A DNA stretch of 64,000 bases from Anaeramoeba flamelloides (Eukaryota > Metamonada > Anaeramoebidae), in NCBI GenBank assembly GCA_027625915.1, contig JANTQA010000008.1, positions 12,215,001 through 12,279,000 on the forward strand. Direction: 5' to 3'. The translations under genes and the position numbers were made by a program. This document shows, one piece after another, positions 22,204 to 34,210 of this stretch. Under the pieces are notes generated by a model. The model worked only from the letters and a program-made list of their open reading frames with translations, searched no databases and had not been told where the DNA came from. Every line of letters begins with the position of its first letter. The stretch's first letter is position 1.

Positions 22204-22838
22204 TTCTTAAAAATTTAATTTTCATTTCAATTCAATACAATTTAATTTTCTAAAAATATTAAAAACACTAGAGAAAAGAAATAGTTTTAATAACCTTTTA
22301 AATCTTTTAATGAGTATTTTTTGTTGAATTTCTATTATACTTTTTCAAACCCAAATTTTGATGATCCTTTGAATTTCTGTTTTCTCGTTGTTTGACAATA
22401 AGTTTTAAATTTTCTATTATAAATCCTCTTCAATTTTTTTTGTACAAATTATGAAAATTAAATATTTTGTACCATGTGGAGAATGATATTCAAAGAAAAG
22501 TTCCTGCATAACAAACCCAAAAAAAAAAATTCAAAAAATAGCTTGAAGTTAAATATAATTAAGCTACCTTGATTGTAATTTTGCTGCGAATAAATTTAAA
22601 ATATGTTACTTTTCGATTTTAAAAAGTGTTATTTCACAATAGTAAAGCTTAAATTTCATGACAAAAACTATCTTATCTTTGAATTTATCATATGCCTTAG
22701 AATCTGGATTTAGTGCACTTTTGAGGGGAGGGTAGGTACATTTTACCAACTTTTTAGTGACACAATATATGTGAAATTGTATTTTTAAAATAATTTCTTT
22801 TATTAAATAAACGAAACTTTCTATAACTAGAAATGAAA

Positions 22839-23039
22839 TACAATCAGTTCAACTTTTAAGGTATAAACTTTCAACAGAATTTAAGTTACAAAAAAATCTC
22901 AGATGAAAGCAAATTTTTTTGATTTTTTATTTCTATTATTTATTTTACTTGAATTTGAATTATGTTCTTGAATTTGAGATTTTTATCGTGTGCTCAAAAT
23001 TTTGCGAAAAGTTTATGTCTTAAGGTGGTATTGATTGTA
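22839..23039. mobile_element. MITE M, copy 4 (moderately diverged)
   Basis: TA-CAATCAGTTCAACTTTTAAG at the left and ATTGATTG-TA at the right, with partially conserved inner blocks. About 200 bp. The intergenic region around it (22204-25937) shows no supported gene. Confidence 0.75.
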
Positions 23040-25937
23040 TTCCCCCGTCTAACAGATTTACAGATCAATTAAAACATGGAGTAAAAAAAATTCGATTATG
23101 AAAATCAATAAAAAAAAAACCTTTCTTTCTTTATCTTATTTTTAACAGTATGCATTATTTCTTCTTCTTTAATCAATTTTATTTACAATTCTGGATTAAA
23201 AAACAGATATTTGAATTTTTTTTGAGATTTAAAATAATTGTTATTTCTTTAGAATTTTTGAATAATAATTTGATTTTCCTCTTTTTATTTAATTTATCTA
23301 ATTCATTTTTTTAAGAAATTATGATATTTTTTAAATTCTTCATTATCTTAAATTAAAATACAAAATTTTACACACAGTTCAAACACTCTATTCAACCACA
23401 ATAATATAATTTCATTCAGATTGGAAATGATAACGATTTTTGTAAAAGAGGAAAACCATTTTTTCTTTTTTTAGTTTTTTATTTTACATATTCATTTCAT
23501 TTTTTGAATTGTTTAACTTGTTTCGTTCGATCAAATTATTTTTTCGAATAATTGATATTATTGTAAAGTTGGGGTTCCAAATAGAAGAACCCAAATAAAA
23601 TTAATCGGTATTATCTAACCATTTCATCAATCAATATTCCTATTATTATTTCAACCTATTTATCAAAGCATTTTTCTTTTTTCCCATCTCCAAAATTTTT
23701 AATAATACTCTTGATTTATTTGTATTGATAATTATTTATTTTTGGTTTTCTAAGTATTCTAATTTATAAAAAAATGTCAAAATTTCTATTAGTGAATGTT
23801 TCTAAGTTGATATTTCTTCATGAATTGATTAAATAATTTTTCTTTTCACAAATCGAATTTTTGTAGGTTAAAACTTTTGAATTTAGGTTTATTACATGAT
23901 TTTTGAACAAAAATAAAAAATAAAAAAAAAAGAAAAAATTATTCCAATAATAAAATAGATTTTAAGAAGACATTTGATCAATCCAAAACTCTAATAAAAG
24001 GATTTTATAAATTTATTTTTTTTTTTCATTTTTCGATCTTTGAAAAAAATTTTTTTATAATTTTTTTTTTTGTGAAGGCAATTAAAAATAGGATGATCTT
24101 TGAAATTTTTTACAATTAAGTTAAAATGTGAAAAAATGGTTTTACTTTTTCGATTTTATCCAAAATAAAGTTGAATTTTCAACTTACGAAAATAGATGGA
24201 AGAAATTGAAGATTTTTTGATAAAATTTGAACTAGGAAATCAGAAGAAAGATAATTAAAATAAAACTGTGAGTCAAAAGTTCATTAGAATATTTTAGGAA
24301 CATTATTTTATCAAACTTATCAAATTTTTATCTGAGGAATTGTTTATAGAACTAATTTCCACTTTTTTTATTAGATCTAAAAAAAAGAAAAAGATAAAAT
24401 TTTAAAAAATAAAAAAAAATTCAATGTAGTAAAAATATAACAAATTATATAGTTTAAGTTTGGTATAGGAAAATTTATTTTGGATTGAAATTTTGTCACA
24501 TCAAATTTTGAATTGTTGACACCAACTACTCAAGAAAAACTCTCAAAAATAAAATCCAATAAAAATAATTTTACTATTTTTTTCAATAATTAAATTGATT
24601 TCATTTAAAAGAAGAAAAAAAAAAATTTTTTTTTCTTTAGATTCTCAAGTTTTTTTTGTTTTGGTTTTAATTTTGAGGGCATTTTATTTGTAATTCATCA
24701 TATTATATGATTAAAAAAATTGATTTTCTAAACGTTTATGAAACATTATTCACACAAACTTATTATTAATTTTCAAATTAGAAATGGAAATAATCCAGTT
24801 TATTCGTTTTAAAAAAATACCAAAAGAATTATAAACAAATAACTCTACAATCAAAAATTTGTTTCACCATTTGAAATTAATTGTTTAAATTTTTTTAAGA
24901 AGCATAAAGAATTAACAATGAATATAAATATAATATATTTTTAAGGAAATTCTAAATAATTAATTTTCGTAATAAGGAGTGTTCAAAAAAACCTTTTTTC
25001 AATAATAATAATTATCTAAAAAAAAAAGATAATTTTAAGGAAAAAAATATATTTTCTAAAATTTCATAAAGTGTATATATACAATTTAATTTATTTTTTT
25101 TTCAGATTATATCTTGAAAATGTAATTAAACAAGTTAAATGGGAAGTATAATTTTTTTTTTAAAGTTTTTTTTTTATTTGAAGATTATCTCAATTTTTTA
25201 GGAATGTTGTTGCTCTATAGATATCTTATCAAACAAAGTTTTAAATTCAAGTTAATTTGTAAACAATTTTGAGAATTTTCAGAAAGATAAGTTTAAATTT
25301 TAAAGACAATTTCTTTTTAATTTCTACAATCCTATTTATTTTAATTTTATCATTCAGATAAAAAAAGTTTCCTTGATTTTCTAAATTTTATCATATTTAA
25401 CCCTCGAAACTTGAAATTTATAAATTTATTTTTATTAATTTATTTTAAAACCACCTTTTTATGATTCTAGGAGTTTTTGTGATCTTGAAATTAGAAAAGA
25501 TCATCAAAGTTGAAATATATGTGGAGAAAAAGCGATAGGTTATTAAATTTAAACTCTATTATTGAAAAGAAAATTCCCAAAATTAAAAAATAACAGATAT
25601 AAAATTGATTATTTGCAAAATTAAATTCATGATAGCTCCAAATACAAAATATAAAAAAAAAATTCATTAATAAAATAGAATTAAAAACTTAAAATACTTT
25701 TTTGTTTAATAATTTTATTTTTTTCATATTTTAACAAAAAAAAATTTTTGTTTATTTTTAATCTGATGAATCAGATACATTTCCAAAATATATTTCATCT
25801 TCAGTTTCATCATCTGGATCTTCCAAAATTACTTGATTTGGACTCTCATTATTTGTAGGAATTGAAACAACTTTTATATTTGGTAAATTATTAAAAAAAA
25901 AAATAATAGAGAAAAAAAAAAATAATAAATTAAATAT
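23040..25937. other. Long AT-rich intergenic stretch without a supported gene
   Basis: Apart from a partial repeat C copy at 23515-23650 (reverse; it carries an AGAAGAACCCAAATAAAAT block), I see only homopolymer runs and AT-rich sequence. A 66-codon minus-strand frame (25758-25958) ends in an acidic DDETEDE tail but starts inside the terminal repeat of the neighbouring transposon, so I do not call it a gene. Confidence 0.5.
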
Positions 25938-27151
25938 TAGAGGTTTTGAAGATAACATTTATTATCACAATATTGATAATAAATTTGTAATAATATTAAA
26001 AAATCCCAATTAATTCTACTTTACCACAAAATATCATAAAATCGTAATAATTCGTACTATCATTTTAAAATAAAAATCTCGAAAAAGAAAATTATTTTTT
26101 TTAAAGCAAATTACAAAAATTCTTATGAAGATTACAAAGATTTGAAACTTTTACAACCCCCTTTGTTGAAAATGTTAGAAATTATTTTAAATCGTTGTAA
26201 AGTACCTTAAAACGTTTGAAAGGAATGAAAGACCTAATTTTTTTATAAAATGCATTTAGATTTTATGAAATGGTAAAAAAATTTTTTCTTTTCATTTGTT
26301 AATTTTTTATTCAAAAGTAAAATTTCCTGTGAATTTTATGATCATACAAATAATCATCCATTTCAGCAATGTACTTTGATATAAAATGGATGTGTTTTTT
26401 TAAAATGAGGGTTGTTAACTTGGCAAGTTAAATAACTAAAAAGAAGAAAGAATGATTTTCCTTTTTATTGGTGATCGATTAATAAAAACAATTAAACTCT
26501 AGTTATATTTTCTCTAAAATACAAAGATACCAAAAGAAATAGAAGAAGAACAAAACAAATGTACAAAAAAAAATTAATAATTGGTGATAGATGCTGATTA
26601 GATTGCTGTAAAAGCTTTTGAAAAGTTATCCAACCCCTTTCAGCTTTCAAAGAATAATGAATATGTTTTAACCCAATAACACTTTTTTTAAAGAATGCGT
26701 GAATGGTTGGTTGTTTTAGAAGCCTCTTTTTATTCAACACAATTTAGAACACCAGGATTGAATGAGAAACTATTTATTTAATTTTTATTAGGTTTGTCGA
26801 TCTAAATAATCGATTAATAAGCCAACCAAATCAAAATTAAATAGAAGTAAAACTCTTGATCTGATCCTTGATTGAATTAAGTATTCTCTATTGTTTTTTA
26901 AAAGAACAACTTTTTTTTTCAAGTGATCTGTTTTTTGATCAAAAAAAATTTTTACTTTTAAAAAAATTGTTGAATTAGCCCTAAAATCCAACAACTATTA
27001 TATCGAGATTTAATTATTCTCAAGATATTTTGACATGTATCACGATTTTTAGACATTTTTCGTGTTTTTCTATAATTTCACGATTTGATAAAGATAATCA
27101 CAATTTTTGAAACTTTATTATGACTTAACAAAGATAGAGTCAATACTCTAT
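25938..27151 (-). mobile_element. 1.2-kb TIR element with TCGCGA-type arrays (family A), older copy
   Basis: Inverted counterpart of the element at 35285-36497 and the same length. The left terminus TAGAGGTTTTGAAGATAAC matches that element's TIR. The body aligns block by block in reverse (the GGTGATCGATTAATA block, CCAACCCCTTTCAGCTTTC, GGTTGGTTGTTTTAGAAG). At 27001-27105 six degenerate motif units (TCGAGA, TCAAGA, TCACGA, TTCGTG, TCACGA, TCACAA) keep the 17-20-bp spacing of the intact array. The far terminus is badly eroded. Short hydrophobic minus-strand frames (26492-26740, 26788-26994) are not a recognisable transposase; I judge it non-autonomous. Confidence 0.75.
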
Positions 27152-28700
27152 CATTTTTTTAAAAAAAACGAAGAATAAAAGGGAAAATTAGAATATTATT
27201 AAGAAATTATGAATATTTTGATTTTTTTTCCTTTTAATGCGAATTTTTGATCAGTTATTTTGAATTCAAATAAGCTATTTCAAAAAAAGTGATGCAAATT
27301 CATTTAAAAATATCTTTCTTAAACCTAATCCCCAGAAAACTATTTAAATATACAAAATCATTAACAACCATTTATCTTCTTGATAATAATTCAATTTGTT
27401 TCTTAGTATGTTATTACATAAATCAAAATATATTAAATTTTCTGATCTCGATTTTATCTGATATTTTTGAAGTGTGAAAATTGTTATTTATTATTTTCTT
27501 TTTGATCTAAAAAATTGTTTTCATAACTTCTTTAATCTCAACAAAATTTTTACAATAGAATAAAAAACATATAAATGTATTTTATTAATCAAAAAATCGT
27601 TTGTATCCTTTCCATATTTTCAGCTTTTTATTGAAATTGTTCATTCATTATTTTGTTCAAAAAAAGTGTTATTTTTTTTTCATTTTAATGGAAATATTTC
27701 AATGAACATATTTTGAAATAAATACCGTAAAAATTGATTCAACGGGTATAAATATTAAACTTAATTTTGTATTGTCAATTAACGAATAACTTCACTAACA
27801 AATATTATTTTTTATGAAATTTTAAAAAAAAATGACCCACTTTTTTTGGAAATACCTCATATATATTGATTCGATGACACATAATTGAAACGTATTATTA
27901 TTATTTTTGGAATTCTTTCCACTACTAATTTTTTAGTTTATTTTTTTATTTTTATTTTTTTTTTTGAGCACTTAGAATATATTTACATTAGTAAAATTTA
28001 TTTTATCATTTTGTATTATTAATTTGAAGAAATTATCCCCCCCCCTTTTTTTTTTTTTTTTAGAGATAAAAAGATCGTCTTTTAGTTTTCAATGGATATT
28101 ATTCGGTTATTTTTTACTATTTTATTAATAATTTGATAATTTTTTCACAATTTTATGAAAGATTAAAAATCACAATTTTGGATTTATAACAATACAATCA
28201 AAAAAACCAAATTAGAAAAACCATTTGATCCACATCTATCTTTTTGGAACTTCTTTAATAATGTAACGTTTTTGATAAAAATTTATATTTGATTTGATTA
28301 TTTTGTATCCTATCATAATTATAAGAATAAAAATTTCAGATCTATCAGCTCTTAAAAATATATTAAATAAAGCAGTTTTTTTATAAAAATAAGACTAATA
28401 CACCAACCTCAAAAAAAAATCCAATAATTTTTATTCTTATATATCCGAGATAATTCTTTTTGTAATATTAAGGTAATTTAATTAAAATCGAAATCGTTTT
28501 AATTTTTAAAAAAGTTTTTAATCTTGACAAATAAATTTAAAAATCAAATTTTCGTTCAATACAAAACTCAAAGTAATTTTTGACAACAAAAAAAAATCAA
28601 AAGAAAATAAATTTTCAAAGATAGACAATAAAAATAGGCTCCAAAATTAATATAAACAACAACAGGCTTAGCAATACATCTCTTGAAATATTACTTTAGT
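27152..28700. other. AT-rich intergenic stretch, nothing supported
   Basis: Homopolymer and AT-rich sequence including a C9-T17-type run near 28040. No coding frame, RNA gene or clear repeat copy was recognised. Confidence 0.4.
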
Positions 28701-28716
28701 TTTTAAATCTTTCAAA

Positions 28717-29053
28717 GACAAGAGGAGTTATTACCTAATGGAGATGCACTAAAAATTGAAAATGAGAGTAACTTTGTTTGGATTTGGAAAAACTTTCCAT
28801 ATTTTACCTATCAGAACTTCATAAAGAGAAGAAACTCACCCAAGCATTCTTTTCTTAATAAAAATAACATAAATATTTTCTTAACAATGGTATGATGAAT
28901 TCAAAATTTCAATCGAGACTTATTCATTTATTTTTCAAAAATAATTGGATTTATTGCGTTCTGAAAACCAATACTACTATTTTAAAACGGCTGGAGAGTC
29001 AAAAAATTCAAAAGAAAATTGTTCAAACTGTTAGGCTCATTCTTTGAATTGTT
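28717..29053 (+). pseudogene. Coding-like, frame-shifted fragment of unknown origin
   Basis: One plus-strand frame (about 28717-28894) reads LPNGDALKIENESNFVWIWK and FPYFTYQNFIKRRNSP, then stops. A second frame from about 28868 to 29053 continues protein-like text (NNGMMNSKFQSRLIHLFF, LKRLESQKIQKKIVQTVRL). Two successive frames with balanced composition suggest a decayed gene or a missed intron rather than chance. I do not recognise the family. It lies beside LINE relics but on the opposite strand. Confidence 0.25.
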
Positions 29054-29619
29054 TAAGTGACACCTTTTAAAATATTTGGTAATCACTTTTTAAAAAAATT
29101 GGATTTTTAAAACTTCTTTTTATCACTTTTTGAAAATTGCTGTTTTTTTACTTTCAAGATAAAGTATTTCATCTAATTATCATTGTGAAAAAAATATTGT
29201 TTCAGTTAAAAATTTTTTTTTGTTTTTTAAATAGTGAATATCAGCAAAATGTTTTTTGATCAAAGTCTCATTTTAGGAACAAATATTACATTTAAGAAAA
29301 ACCAAAGTCACTACCACTTCTAATTTTCAGAAACAATATTACTTCATTACATTTCCATCTTTTAGAATTGATTTGTAACACGAAAAATACAGAAAGTGAA
29401 TTTTAATTTCAAACTTTACTAAAAATGTTAATTTTTTTTTATTAGATTACATTCCAAGATCAATTTAGTGATTGTTTGGGAAGACAAAAAATGAATAATT
29501 GTTATAAATTAAGGTTTGTTTATGGGTATTTTTAGAATTTAAATGGTTTCTAAAATCTTAATATTTATTTTTATTTTTTTTATTTTGAAGGGAGGAAACT
29601 AGTTTCCTCTTACATCCGT

Positions 29620-29693
29620 TAGGTTTTCCAGAATTTAAAATAATTGAGTAAAATCTTTGATTGTTCTCTATTCTTTTGAATTTTGGAAAACCT
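29620..29693. repeat. Short hairpin, family D (copy 3)
   Basis: GGTTTTCCAGAATTTAAAAT pairs with the GAATTTTGGAAAACC block; inside are GAGTAAAATCTT and CTCTATTC. Similar hairpins occur at about 16445-16515, 16715-16790, 30178-30247 and 37930-37983. A CGGCAC-containing sequence follows directly, as it does after copies at 30247 and 37983. Confidence 0.6.
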
Positions 29694-29839
29694 ATGCACT
29701 CTACGGCACTTCCCAAATTTCTAAATTTTTGTTTAAAAATTATAATAAAGAGTCATAATTTTCTTTATCATTAACTTATGATAAAATAAATTATGAGTCT
29801 TTATTTCGAATAATATCCAGAATATTATTCTTTAATTGC

Positions 29840-30720
29840 TTATTATTTTTTTTTTTTGAATTAAATTTTTAATCCAAATTATTCAATTTTCTTTATAGAA
29901 TGGGAAGTTCCAAAAAAAAAATGATCGATTTCTTCTATTGTTTCCAGATTAGAATGATTTTTACATAAGTTGCAGAATTTTGTTTTTAATTTATTTTTAT
30001 CATAAACATATGAATATCTGTTTAGATAATTTGTGAAATTTCTTAATTTTGTAATGGAAGTTGAGCCTATCCATTTTATATATTTTTTGTCGTTAGGCTT
30101 TTTTTACTTTTTGAAATGTAAAGAAAATTAATTTCATTTTCTTTACATTTCTTTGAGGAAAAAAAATCTAACGGCGCTTTTCCAAAATTTAAAAGTATTG
30201 AGTAAAATCTTCAAGATTTTACTATATTCTTTTGAATTCTGGAAAATCTAGGCACTTGACGGCACTCTACGGCACTTGACGACACGACTGTTTGTTGATA
30301 TTATTATTATACCCAATAATTTTTAAATATTCTTGAATTTTCCATCCAGAACTATTTATAATTAATTTTTGTCTAAACTTATTTAGATATGCATTTAATA
30401 ATTTTAAATTTTCTATTTCCCAATTAATATTTTCATTCTCTTTTTTTCTTGGAAAATTTTAATTGTTGTGAAATGTGATCAAACTCGAGTATTTCTCATT
30501 ACTTTTTGAGTTTATATCTTCTTTTGTAAACGGAAATTCTGGCTTGGTCAAGTTTAACTTCGTTTTTATAAATTATTCTTGGAGAGTGTGGATTTATTTT
30601 TAAAAATTTTGTTACTTTTTTATTTATCCAAACATCAATCCAGTCAAAATATTTTTGATTTAGATTAAAAATTACAAGTCCATAAAATAATTGGCTTATA
30701 TGTATTGATTTAAACATTTA
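29840..30720 (-). mobile_element. LINE (non-LTR retrotransposon) relic, RT C-terminal region, copy L1
   Basis: On the minus strand, 30717-30499 encodes ISQLFYGLVIFNLN..WIDVWINKKVTKFLKI..SPRIIYKNE, a pattern typical of the thumb/connector after the LINE reverse transcriptase core. The frame continues through NAYLNKFRQKLIINSSGWK to about 30270. Further downstream (about 30010-29890) another frame reads CNLCKNHSNLETIEEIDHFF, a zinc-binding motif like that at LINE RT C-termini (zf-RVT). A 70-bp hairpin and a 10-bp tandem repeat interrupt the two parts, and stops occur between them. It is a 5'-truncated, inactive copy. Confidence 0.65.
30178..30290. repeat. Hairpin D copy 4 plus four 10-bp tandem units
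   Basis: CTTTTCCAAAATTTAAAAGT pairs with CTTTTGAATTCTGGAAAA around GTAAAATCTTCAAGATTTTAC. Directly after it, 30251-30290 is four decamers: GGCACTTGAC, GGCACTCTAC, GGCACTTGAC, GACACGACTG. The GC- and CpG-rich decamers are conspicuous in this DNA. Confidence 0.7.
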
Positions 30721-31416
30721 TAATTTTACCAAAATCTTAATAAATAGTTATTTTGAAGTTTTGGTTGCAAAGCATTAGTGAAAATCAATCTCTTTTGAAA
30801 AATCATCTTTTTTGGAAGATTATTTGATTTAATTTGGTTTAAAAGGATATTTAAGATGAACTTTGATAAATTCACGTTATCTAACAATGATAAATAACTT
30901 ATTGAATTAATAGATTCTAATATTTCTGCATAAATAGTTATCTTATTTTTAGCAAAGTTTATAATTAAAATTCAATTTTTGTATTTTTAGCCTTCCAAAG
31001 CAATTCTAATTGGCGGAAACGCAACGAAGTAATATTGTTTCTGAAAATGATAATTGGTAGCGACTTTGATTTTTCTTTAATGTAAGATTTGTTCATAAAA
31101 TTTTACTTTGATCAAAAATATATTTTGCTGATATTTGCTATTTAAAAAACAAAACCAAATTTTTGGTTGAAACAATTTTTTTTTAATGACCCAAATTTTT
31201 TTCACAATGGACAAGTCAATCCAAATTTAAATTTAACAAAGAGACTACCAATAAAGTTCGATTTGAGCATGAGTTGTATTTAAAAGTAAAAATATAAAAC
31301 AAACTGAAAAAGAGTTCTAAGAATATTTACAGACTTATTATGATCACAAATTGGAAAATTTGTAAATGATCTAATTTCTCAAATATTAGAGTCAAATAAA
31401 ATTACAACAGAAAAGG

Positions 31417-32805
31417 TTAATGTAAGAAAATTTGGCTGTAATGATTTTTGTGATCTTTTTTTCGATTCAAATTTGCCAATAAATTCTTGAGATAACACAA
31501 AGATGTAATGAATTGTCGGATAATGAGAAAAAAACAAATTAGTATTAAATTAAGGTTTAAAGGACGACCAATTATTGACAAAGGGTTATTAACACAAAGG
31601 AAGATCAAAAACATTAGGAATTTTCCAACCAAATCAAAAACTGAAAAAAAAGAAAAAGAAGAAAAAACATTACTTTTTTTTGTCGATTCTGAAACAAATA
31701 CAAAAAACAGAATTAAGCAAGTTGGGATCAGTTCAGCAATAATATAATAGCCCAAAAGATAAAAGCCAATTTCCAAGTTTGTAAATTTATGGTTGTACAC
31801 AACATATAAGGTTAAAGTAGGGATCCGAATTAAATGGAGGAGTGTACAAGCAAAGATTGTACGAAAAATAGTTTTAATTTTCTTGTGAAGAAAGATAAAC
31901 TGCCGTGGTGGCATCAACTGGTTTAGTCTCCAAGAAGACAACAACAGGCCGAGTGCACATATGAAATAGATTACATTTGCAACAACTGTCCAAATGATCA
32001 CTCGATCGGTAGAAGATCGTACAATGATTGTGACAGCCAAAATCAGAATGATTAGACAAACAAAAAAGGTCAATAATTTGTTTGTTAATTTCCTTGAGAA
32101 GGCCTCGTCATAACTTTTGATTCGATAATACATTTTTGCGCTATTCAAATTTGAGAAATTGTTTAAATGTTTCATTTATTATTTTTGAATATTGAAAAGT
32201 TTGTTTGGTGTGGCATTGAAAGAATATTTAGAAAAATATTGGGTTTAAGGAATTGTTTTTTTGAATCAAATTAAATGGTTTGATTCTGACTATTGTCAAA
32301 GAATTTTGTTCGTTTTTTTCCAACCTCAACTATCAAAATTATTTTGGTTTGCTTAAAGGTAATTTGTTTCAAGTCTTTATGTGTCTTGAGGTTTTATGAT
32401 TGTTTGGGTTGAAAAGTCAAGTGAAAAAAATTGTTCATATAATTTTCAAGAAGGAGTCTGAAAGAAAAAAAAAAAGAAATGAAAAGTTTTTTTTTGGATT
32501 ATTTCTTACAGTGCGAAAACAAGTACCAAAAAGGCAATAACAAAAAAATCTGTGAGAATCCCACCAAAAATATCAAACCATAACTTTTTGCTAATCCCTT
32601 TAAAGAGCAACATCCCACCAAGGTATATTATCCTACACAGCGATCCAAGTATCACTAAAATAAAAAAGAATTTTTGGTACAATAATGGCTTTTGTGAAGA
32701 ATAAATTAAATACAGCCTATAAACACATAGTAAAGATACTAGAAAAAACAGTGCAATTATAATTATGAGAAAAACAACAATTTCAGTCGGATACAGAAAT
32801 TTCAT
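31417..32805 (-). CDS. THH1/TOM1/TOM3-like seven-transmembrane protein, two exons
   Basis: Exon 1 is 32805-32510 and exon 2 is 32140-31417, joined across GTAAGA...GAATAG (32141-32509, 369 nt). The join gives LVLVFALAKMYYRI, which matches the LVLFWAEIYYQAR motif after TM3 of TOM1/THH1 proteins; neither half alone makes a complete protein. The product is 339 residues with about seven hydrophobic helices: TM1 about 8-34, TM2 44-66, TM3 77-104, then four more. The last, YYIIAELIPTCLILFFVF, resembles the family's VEILPSSLVLF helix. A basic tail follows. Plant TOM1/TOM3 are tonoplast proteins and the family is GPCR-like; the role here is unknown. A shorter product starting at the ATG at 32175 is an alternative if the intron is retained. 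Confidence 0.75.
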
Positions 32806-33035
32806 TTATTAGGGAATAAAAAGAATAAAAAACTCAAAAATGTTAAAATTATTTTTAAGTTTCGAAATTAAAAAATCTCAACTTTGAGCTTTTCAAGTAT
32901 GGAAAGTGTTTGAAAGATTTGGAAATTATATGGTTGGCTTGTAAAAGTGATGATCTTTTTTGTGCTTATTGTTCGACTTTCTTCTTCTTTTTTTTTTAAC
33001 AAACAAAAATATCGATTTTTCGAAAAACTAAAAGG

Positions 33036-34210
33036 AGATTATTTTGAAATAATCAATAATATGAGTAAAAATTTGAAAATAAATCCCCTTTTTATAGATA
33101 AATATATGAACTCTCAGATATCCATCAACCTCTCTAAACTGATTTATTTTTGCTTAACCTTAGCCCATTTCTATTCTATACATTATAAAATAAAATCATT
33201 ATTAGTAACCTTGTACCATAAAACTTTTGAGTTCTTCTGGGTCTCAAGAGATAAAGAACTCTTATCAAAAATTTTTTATCCGATACATTCACCACAATAT
33301 CTTAATTTTAGATAATCCTTAAACCTTTTGGTGAATATTTAAATCAAAAAAATAAAAACATCAATCTGAGGAATTAACACAGATGCTAACCAAATAGTAA
33401 AATCTCATTTTAATATAACTATTTTATTAAAGTTTGGTCTAAGTATTTTCTAAGTGTAAATCAAAATTTTCAAAATGGATAAATTAGATTTCTTGAAGCC
33501 CCACTTAGAAAAATTTTCAGTCTGTACCTTTTGATAAAACTTGCTATAAATTATAAGATTAGATCGATTTTTGTTAATTTAAAAATTCTATAAGAATTTT
33601 AATTAGAGAAAAGTCTTAATTTGGATCTACATTAATTTAAGCAAAATTATTTAATGGACAAAAATTTTTTAAAAAAATATTCAATTTAAAAATAATATAA
33701 AGAAATAATCATAAAAATTGAAATATAAAGCAAATAAAATAGGTATTTTATAAATGTAATAACAGAGAAATTCTCATGATAAATATTTTCGTTAATAAAA
33801 TTATCATATATCTAAGAAATAATTATATTAAATTAGAAATTTATTTTTCATTGTCAGTTTTTTTCTATTAATTTTTCAGATTTGTGTGTGTTTTTTTTTT
33901 TTTTTTTTGATTTAAATATTCACCAAAAGCTTTAAGGATTATCTAAAATTAAGATATTGTGGTGAATGTATCGGATAAAAAATTTTTGATAAGAGTTCTT
34001 TATCTCTTGAGACCCAGAAGAACTAAAAAGTGTTATGGTACAAGGTTACTAATAATGATTTTATTTTATAATGTATAGAATAGAAATGGGCTAAGGTTAT
34101 TCAAAAATAAAGCAGTTTAGAGAGGTTAATGGATACCGGAGAGTTTATATATTCATCTATAAAATGGGTATTTATTTTCAAATTTTTAGTAATATCATTG
34201 ATTAAAAATA
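33036..34210. repeat. Large inverted repeat: ~305-bp arms, ~550-bp spacer
   Basis: 33036-33345 and 33900-34210 are near-identical reverse complements. Both carry the CCTTAGCCCATTTCTATTCT block, GTAACCTTGTACCATAA and TCCGATACATTCACCACAAT. The left arm is spanned by an open frame of 122 codons, but the right arm does not keep that frame, so I do not call a gene. The arms are far more alike than other repeat pairs here, implying a recent inverted duplication, foldback element or ongoing gene conversion. Confidence 0.85.

Noticed and set aside
25758-25958. 66-residue acidic-tailed protein
   Set aside because: Its start lies in the terminal repeat of the family A element and nothing else supports it.
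31874-32059. Cysteine/histidine-rich minus-strand peptide
   Set aside because: It is an alternative frame inside exon 2 of the THH1/TOM1-like gene.
32947-33315. 122-codon plus-strand frame as a gene
   Set aside because: It spans the left arm of the large inverted repeat. The right arm, nearly identical in DNA, does not keep an open frame, so the frame is incidental.
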